Shown: positions 34,366 through 45,303, numbered from the stretch's first letter. The stretch: DNA of 64,000 nt from Bimuria novae-zelandiae CBS 107.79 (GCA_010015655.1 ML976749.1:193993-257992), one strand, 5' to 3'. Notes: a model not told the origin generated them from the sequence alone. Made by a program: numbers and translations.

Positions 34366-35706
34366 ATGGGGCTGAGCCGCCAAGTGGCAGCTCTCGCAAT
34401 AACATGCGTCTTCCCTATCTTGGCCACGCTGTTCGTCGGTGCTAGAGTACTATCACGGTATCTCGGACAGAATCATGGCTGGGATGACTGGCTTATATAT
34501 CTCTCACTATTGCTACTCATTGGCCAAGCAGTCACGATATACGTGTGTAGGTTTGAAAGCCCTTCGAAATTGTCATCACAGCTAAACCCTAGTTTCAGAC
34601 ATACTTCTCACCCATACCGGCTACTATAGCAGCGAAATCCCACCTCACACTATAGAACAACAAGTCAAGGCATTGAAATGGAGCTTCGCTGTCCAGATGT
34701 TCTATCATCCTTTAATGGGTGCGATTCGAGCATCAGTCATTATGTTCCTCTTCCGAGTGCGTGACCAACGTTGGCACATTCGCTGGGCATTACATGTCGT
34801 CTGTAGGTGCCATCTACTCAACAACTGTGAAGAAACTATTACTAACTCCAGTCACAGTTTGGATCAACATAGGCTACCTAGTCTCAACCACTATCGTCAA
34901 CATTGTCCAATGCGACCCAATCCGATACGCCTACATGCGCCCACAGATGGACCACAAAGACGCCTCAGGCAACTTAATCAAAGGCGGAACATGCATCAAC
35001 AGCCTCGCCTTCATCATGTCCAGCTGCGGCCTCAGCATCTTTATGGACCTCATCATCATGCCCATCCCCACGGCGATGGTCTGGAACCTGCAGATGAAGC
35101 GCCGGACAAAACTCGCCGTTGTCGCCGTCATGAGCATGGGCTGGTTGTAAGTGCCCAACTTCTTGATACCCTACTTATTGAGTTGTGGGGTAACGGTTTT
35201 GCAGTGCAACCGCAGCGTCCGTCTCCCGATTGATTATCTACCACGTCCGCTTCGCGCCCTACACCGACCGCACGCACAACATCGGCCTCGTAACCTCCAT
35301 CACCGAGCCCTCGATCGGAATCATCGCCGCGTGCGCGCCCGCCCTCCGCCGCCTCTTCACCTTCTTCGTGCCGCGCTACTTCTCAGATGAGGGCTCGTAC
35401 GATACGCACGGGTATACGCAAACCAACGACGCTACGTACGGGAACACGCGGCCGAGACCATCTCACAGCTTCGACGCAGGGAAGGTGGTTAAAATAGATA
35501 TGGATGTGGATGGGATACCGGGGCGTGACGAAGAGGACGTGTACGACATGGCGAATCTGAAGGGCAAGGTGTCCCGGGAGGAGATGCACATGCAGCGGAC
35601 GCACAGTGTGAAGACCGGCGTGAGCGAGAGCGCGAGTCATCCTTGTACGAGGCCGACGGAGCCCTTTGGAGTGCTTAATCAACGGCAGTGGAGCGGTCCT
35701 CGGTAG
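34366..35706 (+). CDS. rhodopsin-domain (PTH11/SAT4-type) seven-helix membrane protein
   Basis: Four exons (34366-34546, 34599-34802, 34852-35146, 35205-35706), introns 52, 49 and 58 bp, 393 residues. Helices seen are ALAITCVFPILATLFVGARV, WLIYLSLLLLIGQAVTIYV, ASVIMFLFRV, INIGYLVSTTIVNIVQC and IFMDLIIMPIPTAMVWNL. Later come MSMGWFATAASVSRLIIYH and a last short helix near 290. Family hallmarks: GWDDW after the first helix, CDPIRYAYMR, and GGTCIN before helix 5. It lacks a CFEM domain. The cytoplasmic tail is about 110 residues, acidic in the middle. The fungal family includes surface sensors such as Pth11 but most members are uncharacterised. All splice phases agree, intact. Confidence 0.92.
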
Positions 35707-36466
35707 TCATACGCCACGTATAACAAAGAGAATGCTAGTAATCCATCTCATGACGTATGATCTTCGGTATTTAGCTGTAAGATACGTGTGTTTTGTTCGG
35801 CTGCGAATAACTTTGGAAGCTGAACAACGCTCGGTTCATTGCGTATACATACAACTAAATTCCTCCACTGCGTTAACGTTCCTGGAAGGAAATTCAGGCG
35901 TGGTTCTTATTACTGAGAGCGACGCTCCTCAGTACTGCTTTCCAGTCCTTCCCCTACCATAGACATGGGACGGGGAAACCTGGATGAATCGTCCACGCCC
36001 AACCCCTCCGGCCCGCACCCATCCGAAGCACGCAACCTGTTAAACAAAGTTCGATTATTAACCTTCCCGAAAGTAAATATCGCGCCATCCGCTAGACGAG
36101 CCGCTGCCGCTGTAACGTAAGCGAAGAATTCGGGTCCGAATACCGATGTTCGGCTGATCATCAGCCGCTGATGATTGTAGTAGGTACCGCGTTCAAAGCT
36201 CGTGTGCAGTATATGAGCCCGGGATGAGGCTCAACATCACTGTAAACCCCGATACATCGACGGTTCAGAACGGCACTCAACGATGCAGAACACGGTAACA
36301 ATAAACACTAATCCACTCAAAGTCTAAAGCCCATGGTATACTACACAACATCGCATCCAACCGCACCGTGCAGCCAGCATACCTTCCTGTGCAACTCCAG
36401 CCCGGGCTGCAACGCCATTCTTTTTGAAAGGGCCAAAACACTTTAGCGGTTTTGGTTTTGTTATAC
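35707..36466. other. intergenic between convergent genes
   Basis: No gene supported. A short hairpin CGGCTGATCATCAGCCG (arms of 8, one-base centre) is at 36151-36167. Confidence 0.55.
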
Positions 36467-39059
36467 TCAAATCGGCATGCCCTCTTCGTCACTCGCCTCA
36501 GGCACCCCGCTGACCGCCCCATACACTCTGACTGGGACCTGCACTTCGAAGCTCTCGGCCGGCAGTCTCTCGCTCGCAGCCAGGATGACGCCTCTATCTC
36601 CATTGTCCACCTCTTCCAGCAAATCGTCCCAGTATGCCTGTTCGCCATCTTCGTGCGTGAGTCTCGGCGTGATAAACTCGACTCTGATCCTCCACTCTAG
36701 GCTAACTCCGCTAGTGATAAACTCGGGCGTCGCGGTCGGCGGTATGGTAGGGGAAATGGACAGGCGTTGCGCGAAGAGCGCGTTCTCTGAGAAACTGGCG
36801 TGCACCTTTCTCGTAACACGGTAAATGGACGCGTTGCTCCGGAGGGCTATCGCTGGGTCGACTTTTTCGGATGTTTCGAGCGAGACGTGCAGAGAGTAGC
36901 AGGGGATGTCTGCGTTTGTGAAGTCGATTACGGCGGACATTGTCTCGCCAAGTCTGTATGCTGGGCGCGAGAGCATGATAACAGCGACGCGACGCCCGGA
37001 GCGGGCTATTTCGAAGCGGTTGGCGGATTGGTTTGCGGCGCTGGTGAGGTTGCTGCGGAGGATGGCGAGATCGATGGCTTCTTTCATGGTGTGTGGTTCA
37101 TCGCTGACCGAGGATGACTGTCCTGGTAGTGTTTCCGTGGGAGACAGGAGCCCTATGCTAGAGTTTTGCCGCGGCCTGTCGAAGAGCTTGTCTACATATT
37201 CTAGGAACTCATTGAAGTCGGCTGTATCTTGGCCGGGTTTGGTAGGTGGTTTTTTGAGCGGTGACCCGTTTGTCGCATTGCTGTCAATGCTAGAGGTTCT
37301 TGCTTGATCGCGGAGGATGATGTATGGGGACATTAAGTCATGCCCCAAGATCTCACCTCGGCCTGATTGATGTTAGAACAGCTTCAAGCACCAGGGGTAA
37401 TACACGTACTGTTTACACTGCCGAAGACGCGGAATGGTACTTCGACGTGCTTGACTTGTTGATCCCGTGCAGACCCTGGTCGTTGGGTACCAATTGTTAG
37501 ATGGTAAACCACCTTCAACGACCGCCCTTTGTAGGTAGGCGGTAGACCTCGCGGTAAAGTGAAGCTATAGCTGTAGCTGCGGCTTTCGCCAGGGGCAAGT
37601 TGTAAATCGACAAACAATATAGACTGCGGCGTAGTGATCAACGGCACGGTCTTTGAGCTTGCCATCCCTCTCATTTCTCGGATACTCGATGGTTCTGATG
37701 AGCCTAGCAATCCTCCTATAGATTCGCCAATATTCGACCAGCCCAATGCACCGAACAAGCCGCTCTCGCGCTTCGTGCGTTCGACGCCCACGACGCCGCC
37801 TCCCCCTTGGCCACCTACCACTCCTTTCCTCTTGACCTCCTCAAAAGGTGCTTGATTGATGAGTGAACCATCCAAGGTAAAGGATCCCATGACCTGGGCG
37901 TAGCCCATCATTAGCGGTTCAGGCTTCCCCATCCGACTGGGCGGGCCCAATCGCGAGCTTTGTCGCTGGTGGAACACTCTTGGTAGAAGGCGCGCAGTTT
38001 GCGGTGCCACATATTCGGACGCCAGTGTCTCGGTGGAGTTGTTACTTGTCACCGAATAGAACTCTCCGCTGCTCCTGGGTGTCCCGTTCATGCTTGACCC
38101 TGACAGTATTCGCGCTATCGGAGACAGATTCTCAATATTCGGTTTTGACAGTGGTTCGGGAGGCACTTCCGAGGATACGTCACGCTTCGGGGGAGAATGT
38201 GCTCTTGCGCTGTATGTTTCGTCATTTTGGGTGGGCCGCTCAGGCGACTGTCCTTCTGGAGGAGGCGCGGTAGGGAACTTGAAGCTGTGCGAAATCGAGC
38301 CGGAAGGTTTGCGAGGACCACTGCGAAGTGCAGGCGTATTCGGAGCAGTGGCTGCGCCTGATGTTCTTCGAGCTGCTGATCGCGTAGGTAAGGATGTGTC
38401 GGGGAAGGGTTCGTGTATGGTCGGCGGAGAGCCTCCGCCTAATCGCGGTGAGTAATGGGTGACGGAGCGGTGCCCTGGCGACGTCACTGCTTTATTGTAA
38501 GCCTGATCCGCCGACAGAGGGGAAGATTGGTACCTGGGAAGGGACTCGGCCGGCCTGGCACTACCTGCAAGCTTGCAGACCGGCCATGACCCCGTGCCGG
38601 TCGTCTCGCTGCCGAAGCCGACCGCTCATGGGTACCCTCAGACGCCGGGTCCGTTCCCAAAGATATGATAGATAGGGATTTTCCGTGAGCGTGTCTGTGG
38701 GTGGGAGTTGCGCTTCCATTGTATGTCCCGCTGTTTGGCTGCGGTGATCGATTCCGGTCTCCAATCGAGGACGTGGTTTGTACAGACAGCGCTGGCCGGT
38801 GCCCGCGCAGGGGCTGTTGCGGGCCGAGAGACGTAAAGGAGGAGTTGTGCGAGACGGACGGGCGCGTTGACGAGTGCACTGGGGGCAGCTTGCGCTGTCG
38901 TTCTCCGCCCGGCGCAAAGCCATTCGCCTTTCGATTCGGTGACTTGTCGCGTCCTTCGGGCACGGCCGTGTTTTTAAACGTGATTGTGCACTCAATGTCT
39001 TCGCCGGCGAACACGGTCGAGTTCTTCCATTGCACGAAGACGCGGATGTTCGAGGTCAT
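36467..39059 (-). CDS. RGP1: Rgp1 family protein, partner of Ric1 in the Ypt6/Rab6 exchange factor
   Basis: Three exons (38534-39059, 37410-38486, 36467-37356), introns 47 and 53 bp, 830 residues. The N-terminus NIRVFVQWKNSTVFAGEDIECTITFKN is the arrestin-like first strand set. A long Ser/Pro-rich disordered part follows (about 60-340). Then come the Rgp1 core: GSFTLDGSLINQAPFEEVK, ILFVDLQLAPGESRSYSYSF LPRGLPPTYKGRSLKVVYHL (two parts), RVFGSVNS, and the C-terminal arrestin fold FEIARSGRRVAVIMLSRPAYRLGE. In yeast, Rgp1 with Ric1 activates Ypt6 at the Golgi for retrograde traffic. The first intron ends in a NAGNAG tandem acceptor (AAGCAG), giving isoforms differing by one Ala. Convergent with the rhodopsin-domain gene. 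Confidence 0.93.
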
Positions 39060-39653
39060 TATATAGGTGGTGGTCGAGGGCGCGGGCTGCGGAGGAAGGG
39101 CAGCTCATCGAAGGACGTGGTTTGGCGACATGGCTCCAGGCAGGCTTCAGTCTAAGAGACCCGCGATACTTTTTTCGCACTGAAGCCCGCGATCCAGAGG
39201 GGATGGTTGCGATTACTCTTTACAATTGGATGATGGCTCCGTCATCCAATACCTCGGCGATAACTAAACCCGCTCTCCGTCCCTGCAAAAGGCTTAGCCA
39301 GGGTCCCTCCCCACCTCCTACCCACGACATCACAAGCACATTGGGATTTACAAGGAATCAATTATGACATCGTTTGCATGGTATACATCTGAGGACTCAG
39401 TTTTCTTCCTCCGTTGATCGACCAGATGATATTGAGAGCCCGGCTACAACGGCCATTGTCTACTGGCCCAGTCCACTGCACTGTCCACTGGACTGTCCAC
39501 TGGACTGTCATCCTGTTTTGTTGCATTAAGCTCCTTCCCACCAGCTGCAAGTAATCGCCAGTGAGTGAATGTGCATAATTCCGAGGTTCCAAGTTCAATC
39601 AGCCTCCGTGGGCTCTGATCAAAGTTCCATCGAGTCGCCTGCCCTCTTGTCGA
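39060..39653. other. intergenic; promoter side of RGP1
   Basis: No gene supported. Holds a 12-bp tandem repeat at 39471-39509. Confidence 0.55.
39471..39509. repeat. 12-bp minisatellite
   Basis: Slightly more than three copies of GTCCACTGGACT, first copy with one change. Confidence 0.85.
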
Positions 39654-40252
39654 TCAAACCCAGCCACTAGATGCGCCATCGTCGTCGAACAGTCTCTTGA
39701 TCGACTGCAGCTTCTGTAGGGCGAGCTTGTTCTCCGCATTCTTCTTCTTCTTCTCTGTGGCAAGCGTTTGCTGGAGGATCTGCACTGTGCCTCTTTGATT
39801 GCGGTTGTCCACAAGTAGCTGATCACGAAATCTTCTGTATATTTCTAGGTCCTTCTGCAATTCCACCACCTTCTCGGTCTTTTGCTGCAACTCTTTCTAC
39901 GTGGCCTTCAACTCCTTTAGAGTCTCTTCGAACATCGTATGGAGCTTTCCTGGTCCATGTGTGACTGCATCTATACCGAGTTGTTAGGTTCCGCCTAGAA
40001 CGTACGAGGCCCATGACACTTACTGCGCGGTGCAATTGCTTCTCGCGGTTTTTGATTATTCCCGAGGGAACTGTGAGGTTTGATGTTTGCCACTGAGCTG
40101 ATGGCTTGTTTTCCTTTTGTTTGTTTTTGATGTTTGCCACCGAGCTGATGGCTTATTTTCCTTTTGTTTGCTGTTTGCCAGTTATCTAGGATGTTTGCGC
40201 CTGGGTATATAGGAGATAGCTTACCTCTAGAGGCAGACGGGGGGATATACAT
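39654..40252 (-). pseudogene. coiled-coil protein gene with one in-frame stop
   Basis: Three exons fit in phase (40225-40252, 40024-40170, 39654-39970), introns 54 and 53 bp, all GT..AG. They start MYIPPSASR and end SIKRLFDDDGASSGWV. The third exon is a strong coiled coil (ELQQKTEKVVELQKDLEIYR, then TLATEKKKKNAENKLALQKL). A TAG at 39897-39899 falls inside the coil, between KELKAT and KELQQK; one C-to-T change from CAG would explain it. The reading frame, splice sites and stop are otherwise sound, so the lesion looks recent. Exon 2 spans most of a 47-bp tandem duplication that changed part of its reading. I do not recognise the family; function unknown. Confidence 0.55.
40081..40174. repeat. 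47-bp tandem duplication
   Basis: TGATGTTTGCCACTGAGCTG.. (40081-40127) is followed at once by a near-identical copy at 40128-40174. It lies mostly inside exon 2 of the coiled-coil gene; 47 is not a multiple of three. Confidence 0.88.
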
Positions 40253-40739
40253 TAGTTATTTGGTTCATAGGAACTGGTTGGAGAGGGTGTGACGCTTGGA
40301 GCAACCTCAACCTCCGGACGCGGGATGGCAGGGTCTCCTTTGCAGATTCCCGGCTGGCCATTGCTCGTCGTCTTTGTGTCACGGGCAATGAGGTGAATGG
40401 ATGGAAGAGATGAAGAGGTTGAAGTTGAAAGACGATATTCCTATAGGCAATGGTACTGCAAGGTGAAATCGGCGTGGTCGTTCTTAGTAAGAGAAGGCGA
40501 GGCGCTGACCTGAGCTGCATCTATTTCTCACTTCCACAGCAAAAGATGATCGAAGGGAAGTTCAACGTGAGAGGACATACAAAAGCGTATGCGACCCATC
40601 CAACGTAGTGTGTGCGCACCAGCTAATCCACAATGTAGGAACGTGTCTGGTATTTTACGTCTATCAGTGCCTTCTCTCATGTACCTCTAAATCTCTGTTT
40701 TCGACGACGAAAAAAGAAGCTGGTATTTCATTACATAGA
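40253..40739. other. intergenic
   Basis: No supportable gene; minus-strand frame 40227-40520 has no motifs. Confidence 0.5.
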
Positions 40740-41038
40740 TTAGATAAATAGGCCCAAACCGCCCACGAGGCCCACGACGAGCATAGACCGTACAGGAACT
40801 GTCACCGCACTACCAGCTCCAGTCGGCGATGGCCAAGGTGTACTCAACACCTCCGTCTCCGTCGGTTTCGCCCTCTCCGCCGCTACACTCGACATACTCC
40901 TCACCATCTCCTTATCCGGTTATGTGAGATGCGGACCTAGTGGCGTAAACTTCACGACAGCAAGTCTTTCGGTAATCAGACTTGTACTGTGTATCTGTCC
41001 GGTGGAGGCCGAATCGACAGGTTTTTGAGGACCATTTG
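40740..41038 (-). pseudogene. C-terminal remnant of a GPI-anchored surface protein gene
   Basis: On the minus strand an exon-like stretch begins after TTTTTCAG (41039-41046). It reads NGPQKPVDSASTGQIHSTS..ERLAVVKFTPLGPHLT, hits TAA at 40920-40922, and continues in the same frame as VRSMSSVAAERAKPTETEV to a final GAGSAVTVPVRSMLVVGLVG and a stop at 40740. A small-residue site followed by a hydrophobic C-terminal end is a classical GPI-attachment signal. No upstream exons could be identified. Either a broken gene or a fortuitous frame; the anchor-like tail makes the former more likely. Confidence 0.4.
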
Positions 41039-41133
41039 CTGAAAAATAGAAGTCTGGATTTACGTACTAGATCACAAGATGTGAAAAGAACAAGGCGGCC
41101 ATGCCAAGGGCATACAGTCGGCCTCGAGAAGTT

Positions 41134-43240
41134 CTAATACGATCGCTTCATAGGTGGGACGCTCTTACATTCCGTTTCATCCAAAGTCTTCATCTGCACC
41201 GCCTGCGTCGCCCATTCTACCTCTTCTCCCACGCCTTTCTGCCACGTTATGCTGTGCTTCATCCAGTGCTGGTCGTCTCTCTCCTTAAAGTCATCACGCG
41301 CGTGCGCACCGCGACTCTCCGTCCGGGTAAGCGCAGCCTTGCTTGTTTGTATCGCATTCGTGAGTAGATTCCTCAACTCAAGCGTTTCTACCAGATCGGT
41401 ATTCCATATCAGGCTCTTGTCAGTGACTTTGAGGTCATTGACGAACCGCCGTTCAATGCCTTTCAGTTGCTCATTTCCGGTAGAGAGGGAGTCGTTTGTA
41501 CGAAACACTGCGGTTGTGGACTGCATTACACGCTGCATTTTGTCTCTTAATGACGCCGTCGACGACGAGCCTGCTGAATCCAGCATGGAGTTGATCTCTC
41601 GAAGTGAATCAAGTCCGACCTCCGAAGGGGCTGAATGATGAGGAGAAGACGGTGAAAAATTCTCTGCTATATGTATAGCAGTCGCTCGACCTTGATAGGA
41701 TGTGAGTGGGTCTATGACTGGGTGGAGCTCAAAGGTAAGCAGACTTACGAAAACAACGATGTCGAGAAGAGAGTTGGCACCAAGCCTATTCGCACCGTGA
41801 ACGCTGACGCATGCAGCTTCGCCTGCCGCGTATAATTCATCTACGACAGCATCGTTTCCATCCCGTACATTCAAAACTTGGCCTTTAAAGTTAGTGGACA
41901 CGCCCCCATGCAATAATGAACCGTTGGTAAAACAGGGATAGGTTCCCTAGTTATATCGATTCCCGCAAAAATCTCAGCAGTTTTGGCAATGCCTGGTAAT
42001 CGCTCCATAATAATCTCTTCTGGTAAATGCGAGAGTTGCAGGTAGATGTGGTCTTTATTAGACCCACAACCTCGCCCTTCTAGTATTTCGAGGTTCATGC
42101 TTCTAGACACCACATCTCGAGATGCGAGGTCTTCAGCAGTGGGTGCATACCTGTTCAAGGATAAGCTGATGCTCCTATTGGGGTTGGTCAATTTACCTCT
42201 CCATGAAGCGCTCACCCTCTCGATTAAGAAGATAGCCACCTTCGCCCCTGGCTCCTTCTGTTATTAGCACCTAATTTCATCAGCCGATCGAAAGAAGCCC
42301 CAGGGGTCTCACACCGACACCTGCGCCGTAGATTCCAGAAGGATGGAACTGAACGAACTCCATGTCCTACAACGGTAGGCCTGCTCTTGCAGCCATGGCA
42401 TTACCATCTCCAGTGGATGTATGTACGCTTGTTGCAGAGAAGTATGCCCTTCCGTAACCTCGATCCGTAAGTCAGTGTGGTTGTCTCTGTGCTTCTGGGA
42501 GTTACTCACCGCCGGTTGCCAGAACAGTATTCCTCGCAAATATACGATGACACGTCCCGCCCTCCATGTTCAAGGCTGTAATCCCAACGCATTTCCCCTC
42601 TACCATCATCAAATCCAAGGCAAAATATTCAATGAAGAACTGCACTCCATGTTTCAAGCTCTGCCCATAGAGCGTGTGAAGCATCGCATGTCCGGTGCGA
42701 TCAGCAGCGCACGCCGTCCGATACGCCTGGCCACCTTTTCCGTATTCCAAGGACTGGCCTCCGAGTGCTCTTTGGTAGATGGTGCCCTCAGCTGTCCGCG
42801 AAAAAGGCATACCATAATTCTCCAGTTCGACAACCGCTGGTATAGCCTCCTTGGTCATGTAATGGATCGCATCCTGGTCTCCAAGCCAATCGGAACCCTT
42901 CACCGTGTCGTACATGTGCCAGCGCCAATCGTCTTCGGTCATGTTACCCAGTGCGGCGTTGATACCCCCTTGTGCTGCTACTGTGTGTGAGCGCGTCGGA
43001 AAGAGCTTCGAGACGCATGCTGTTTTCAAACCAGCTTCTGTCAAGCCTACGGCAGCTCGCAGACCGGCTCCTCCTGCTCCTACCACAAGTGCACTAGAAG
43101 GTTTAGATCTATTTTCAGAATTTGTAACAAGTCAAGAATGTCCTACTCATAGTAATGGTCGATAATAGGCAGCCCTTCCAACTTTGAGTTGGACGTAGAC
43201 ACGTGTCTGTAGTGATGTAGAGCAAATCGCGGTCTCTTTC
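41134..43240 (-). pseudogene. succinate dehydrogenase flavoprotein subunit (SDHA), intron-bearing pseudogene
   Basis: Exons 43147-43240 (left end uncertain), 42510-43093, 42319-42458, 42197-42270, 41749-42150, 41134-41690, with five introns of 46-58 bp. They read [30 protein letters not shown] (FAD-binding), [17 protein letters not shown] (the His region that binds FAD), [19 protein letters not shown] and [19 protein letters not shown] and the expected C-terminus [12 protein letters not shown] follow. Three lesions: a TAG at 42367-42369 where CAG (Gln) is expected in LPLQDMEFVQ; a 1-bp deletion in HYCMGG near 41905; and a missing G at the donor near 41749, which puts the last exon out of frame. 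Introns are retained, so it arose by DNA duplication, not retroposition. An intact copy must exist elsewhere in the genome. Confidence 0.88.
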
Positions 43241-44099
43241 TCAGGAGCTAACAGCGCGCACCGAACTTCTGAAGCTGAACTGCTTTCGCGAAGGAACGCA
43301 TCGCGACTGGTGGACGAAGCCTCAATGTGCAAGAAGAACGACGACTTCAACGCAAGAGGTGTAAGAAATAAGCATGGGAACGCGGCGCTAAACATGAGCT
43401 ACTTTGGAGTACGGTAGAGCAGTTGGAAGCCCCTCCTTCGCACTCTCGGCTCACGAGGCGGATGCATTTGTCGAGTATCCGTGAGCGACTTGGTGAGCTG
43501 GAGTTCAAACATAACATTCGAAGGAAGCTCAACCAACAAGAGCCGCTTTGAGCGCTTGAACACTGTCGTTTCTCTGTCACCATGCGGTTCGAAACGTTGA
43601 CGAAGCCTTGAGAGCAGTCGCGTGGCGTCACAGGGTCTCGGGGAAGGTCTGACGATCAACGAATCGGAAATAACACATTTGTATCATGCAGCCGAACGTC
43701 GTACCCATCGTCTACCGATAGTCCGCCGTTCAGCCCATCTCCTCTCCTTTTACTCCGTGACGGTCCACCGCATTGTTGGGTAACGGCATGTGGGAGACGT
43801 AGGCACTTGTGCTGGCCATCGCAAGTGATGCAGGTATCACGCATCGAAATCGGGACGCGTTTACCACAACAACATTCCACGGTTGAATCTCAAAGTTTAT
43901 CTGTCCATTCTAACTCCACATCTGCCACCCTATGTATGCGCGTATCTAACACAACACCCAAGGACGAACCGTCCCCTGCATAATCCGGACGTACGGCCAT
44001 ACACTTCACACCCGAACATCGAGGCCGTGTCCCTAGAGCCCGCGTTAACAAATCGCTGTCGTATGACTGTTCACATCTCACCTGGTTGAACTTTACCAC
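43241..44099. other. intergenic
   Basis: It may hold the mitochondrial-targeting exon of the SDHA pseudogene near 43240-43400 (Arg-rich reading) but no start could be fixed. Otherwise no feature seen. Confidence 0.5.
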
Positions 44100-44269
44100 C
44101 TACCACCACAGCTTGCAGCTACTACCGGCAAGGCCTGCCTTGTAACAGCACTTGGTGTACATGCCACATTGAATCATGTCTCGGCAGTCTTTGTGGGACC
44201 AGACGCCGAAGGCATAGCCATAGCGAACATGGAGAGGATGATGAGCGAGAGGAGCTCGGTAAGCTGCAT
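44100..44269 (-). pseudogene. decayed paralogue of the small secreted cysteine-rich protein
   Basis: It starts MQLTELLSLIILSMFAMA (signal-peptide-like) in one frame, which ends after 31 codons. A second frame gives YGYAFGVWSHKDC, MYTKCCYKAGLAGSSCKLWW and a stop at 44100. Aligned with the intact gene at 44598-44837, it keeps the signal peptide and the block around AFGVW.KDC and CC. It lacks about 28 codons between them, with a frame change at the join. A TATATATATC box lies about 115 bp upstream, in the same relative place as in the intact gene. Inferred to be a duplicate broken by internal deletion. Confidence 0.8.
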
Positions 44270-44597
44270 GGTGGGCGAGTTGGTGAAGTGGAATGAAAGA
44301 TTTGATATGGAGCTGGGGGTGGAGTGGGAGACTTGAAGAATTGGGGTGAACCTTGAGTCGAGAAGGCTTGAGGCGTCCAAGATATATATACTGGGAGACA
44401 AACGGTTGAGCACCGTTGTCCTTCACATAATGATCTAGCTACCGGTGCCCTGCGCCTGACTAACTTCCCCACATAAGTGTAAATCCGTTCGTGATGTAAC
44501 CGCTCACTTGTCCGTTCGCCCCAATGCCCAACGCGAGGCCGTGCTCCTAGCTTGTATCAGTAAGATGCAACGAATTTTTATCTACCTGCCTCATGGC
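44270..44597. other. spacer between the two small-secreted-protein copies
   Basis: Contains the TATA box and leader of the decayed copy and the 3' flank of the intact one. Confidence 0.6.
44382..44390 (-). promoter_or_regulatory. TATA box of the decayed secreted-protein copy
   Basis: TATATATAT on the minus strand, about 115 bp before the ATG. Confidence 0.5.
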
Positions 44598-44837
44598 CTA
44601 GCCACGGCAGTCACTGGTAAGGCCGCAATTCAACTTGCAGCACCTGGTGAACTCCCAGCCATCAACCGCACCCTTGCAGTCCTTCCTGACCCAGACTCCG
44701 AAAGCCTTCCCTATGCAGCAGTCGTATGAGGCATCCCAGTGGATGGCCTTCGTATCCGGGCGAAGGCACTTGCAAGCCAGACCGGTTGAGGCGAAGAGGG
44801 AGAGAAAAATGGGAACGAGGAGCTTGTTGAGCTTCAT
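44598..44837 (-). CDS. small secreted cysteine-rich protein
   Basis: Single exon, 79 residues. The signal peptide MKLNKLLVPIFLSLFASTGLA is followed by a mature part of about 58 residues with nine cysteines (CKC, DCC, KDC, RCC, NC, DC) and the block KAFGVWVRKDCKG. The start is set by the signal peptide and by the homologous start of the decayed copy 330 bp away; the frame is open further upstream but that part is unlike a secretory leader. No known family recognised. Size, secretion and cysteine density fit an effector-like or antimicrobial-like protein, which is inference only. The same-strand neighbours are its broken paralogue and the defensin gene. Confidence 0.82.
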   Translation of the reverse strand: MKLNKLLVPIFLSLFASTGLACKCLRPDTKAIHWDASYDCCIGKAFGVWVRKDCKGAVDGWEFTRCCKLNCGLTSDCRG

Positions 44838-45303
44838 TGTAGATGATGAGTCGAGATCGATAGATGCTTGGAGGTGGTGCAGATGAAAGTTTGAAAAGCC
44901 GAGTGGAAGTTGGGGATATCGAGATTCAAGTCCACAAAGAAGAAGTGGATTTGACAAGTAGTTGAACGCCCAGCGTCCTGTTTATATAGGAATAGACAAA
45001 CGCTCGTACCCCGCCAGGCTCCTCATCGTGGGCAGCTTCCGTTTGCATGAGCGGTAATTTCAGGAACCTAGTTAGCTTGCGCTCACTTTAATTGGTCGTG
45101 GGCAGTAATGAAAGATACCAGCAGCTGTATCAATTGAATCCAAAGCAAAGAAGTAGACTACATGTAGCCCCAAGGAATCCAGCAAGAACGAATGAATACC
45201 CGACCGCATCTCCGACTCCTCCACAACTTCCTCTCATCCAGACTACCCGAGCAGCACGCACGCAACTCCATAGCCCCCACTATCTCACAAATCGAGGTAC
45301 CAT
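44838..45303. other. intergenic; promoter of the small secreted protein and 3' flank of the defensin
   Basis: 466 bp. TATA box noted separately; nothing else seen. Confidence 0.55.
44981..44988 (-). promoter_or_regulatory. TATA box of the small secreted protein gene
   Basis: TATATAAA on the minus strand, about 145 bp upstream of the ATG at 44837. Confidence 0.55.

Noticed and set aside
44598..44957. Longer 119-codon start for the small secreted protein
   Set aside because: The extra 40 residues precede a clean signal peptide and are not matched in the paralogous copy; the internal Met at 44837 is preferred.
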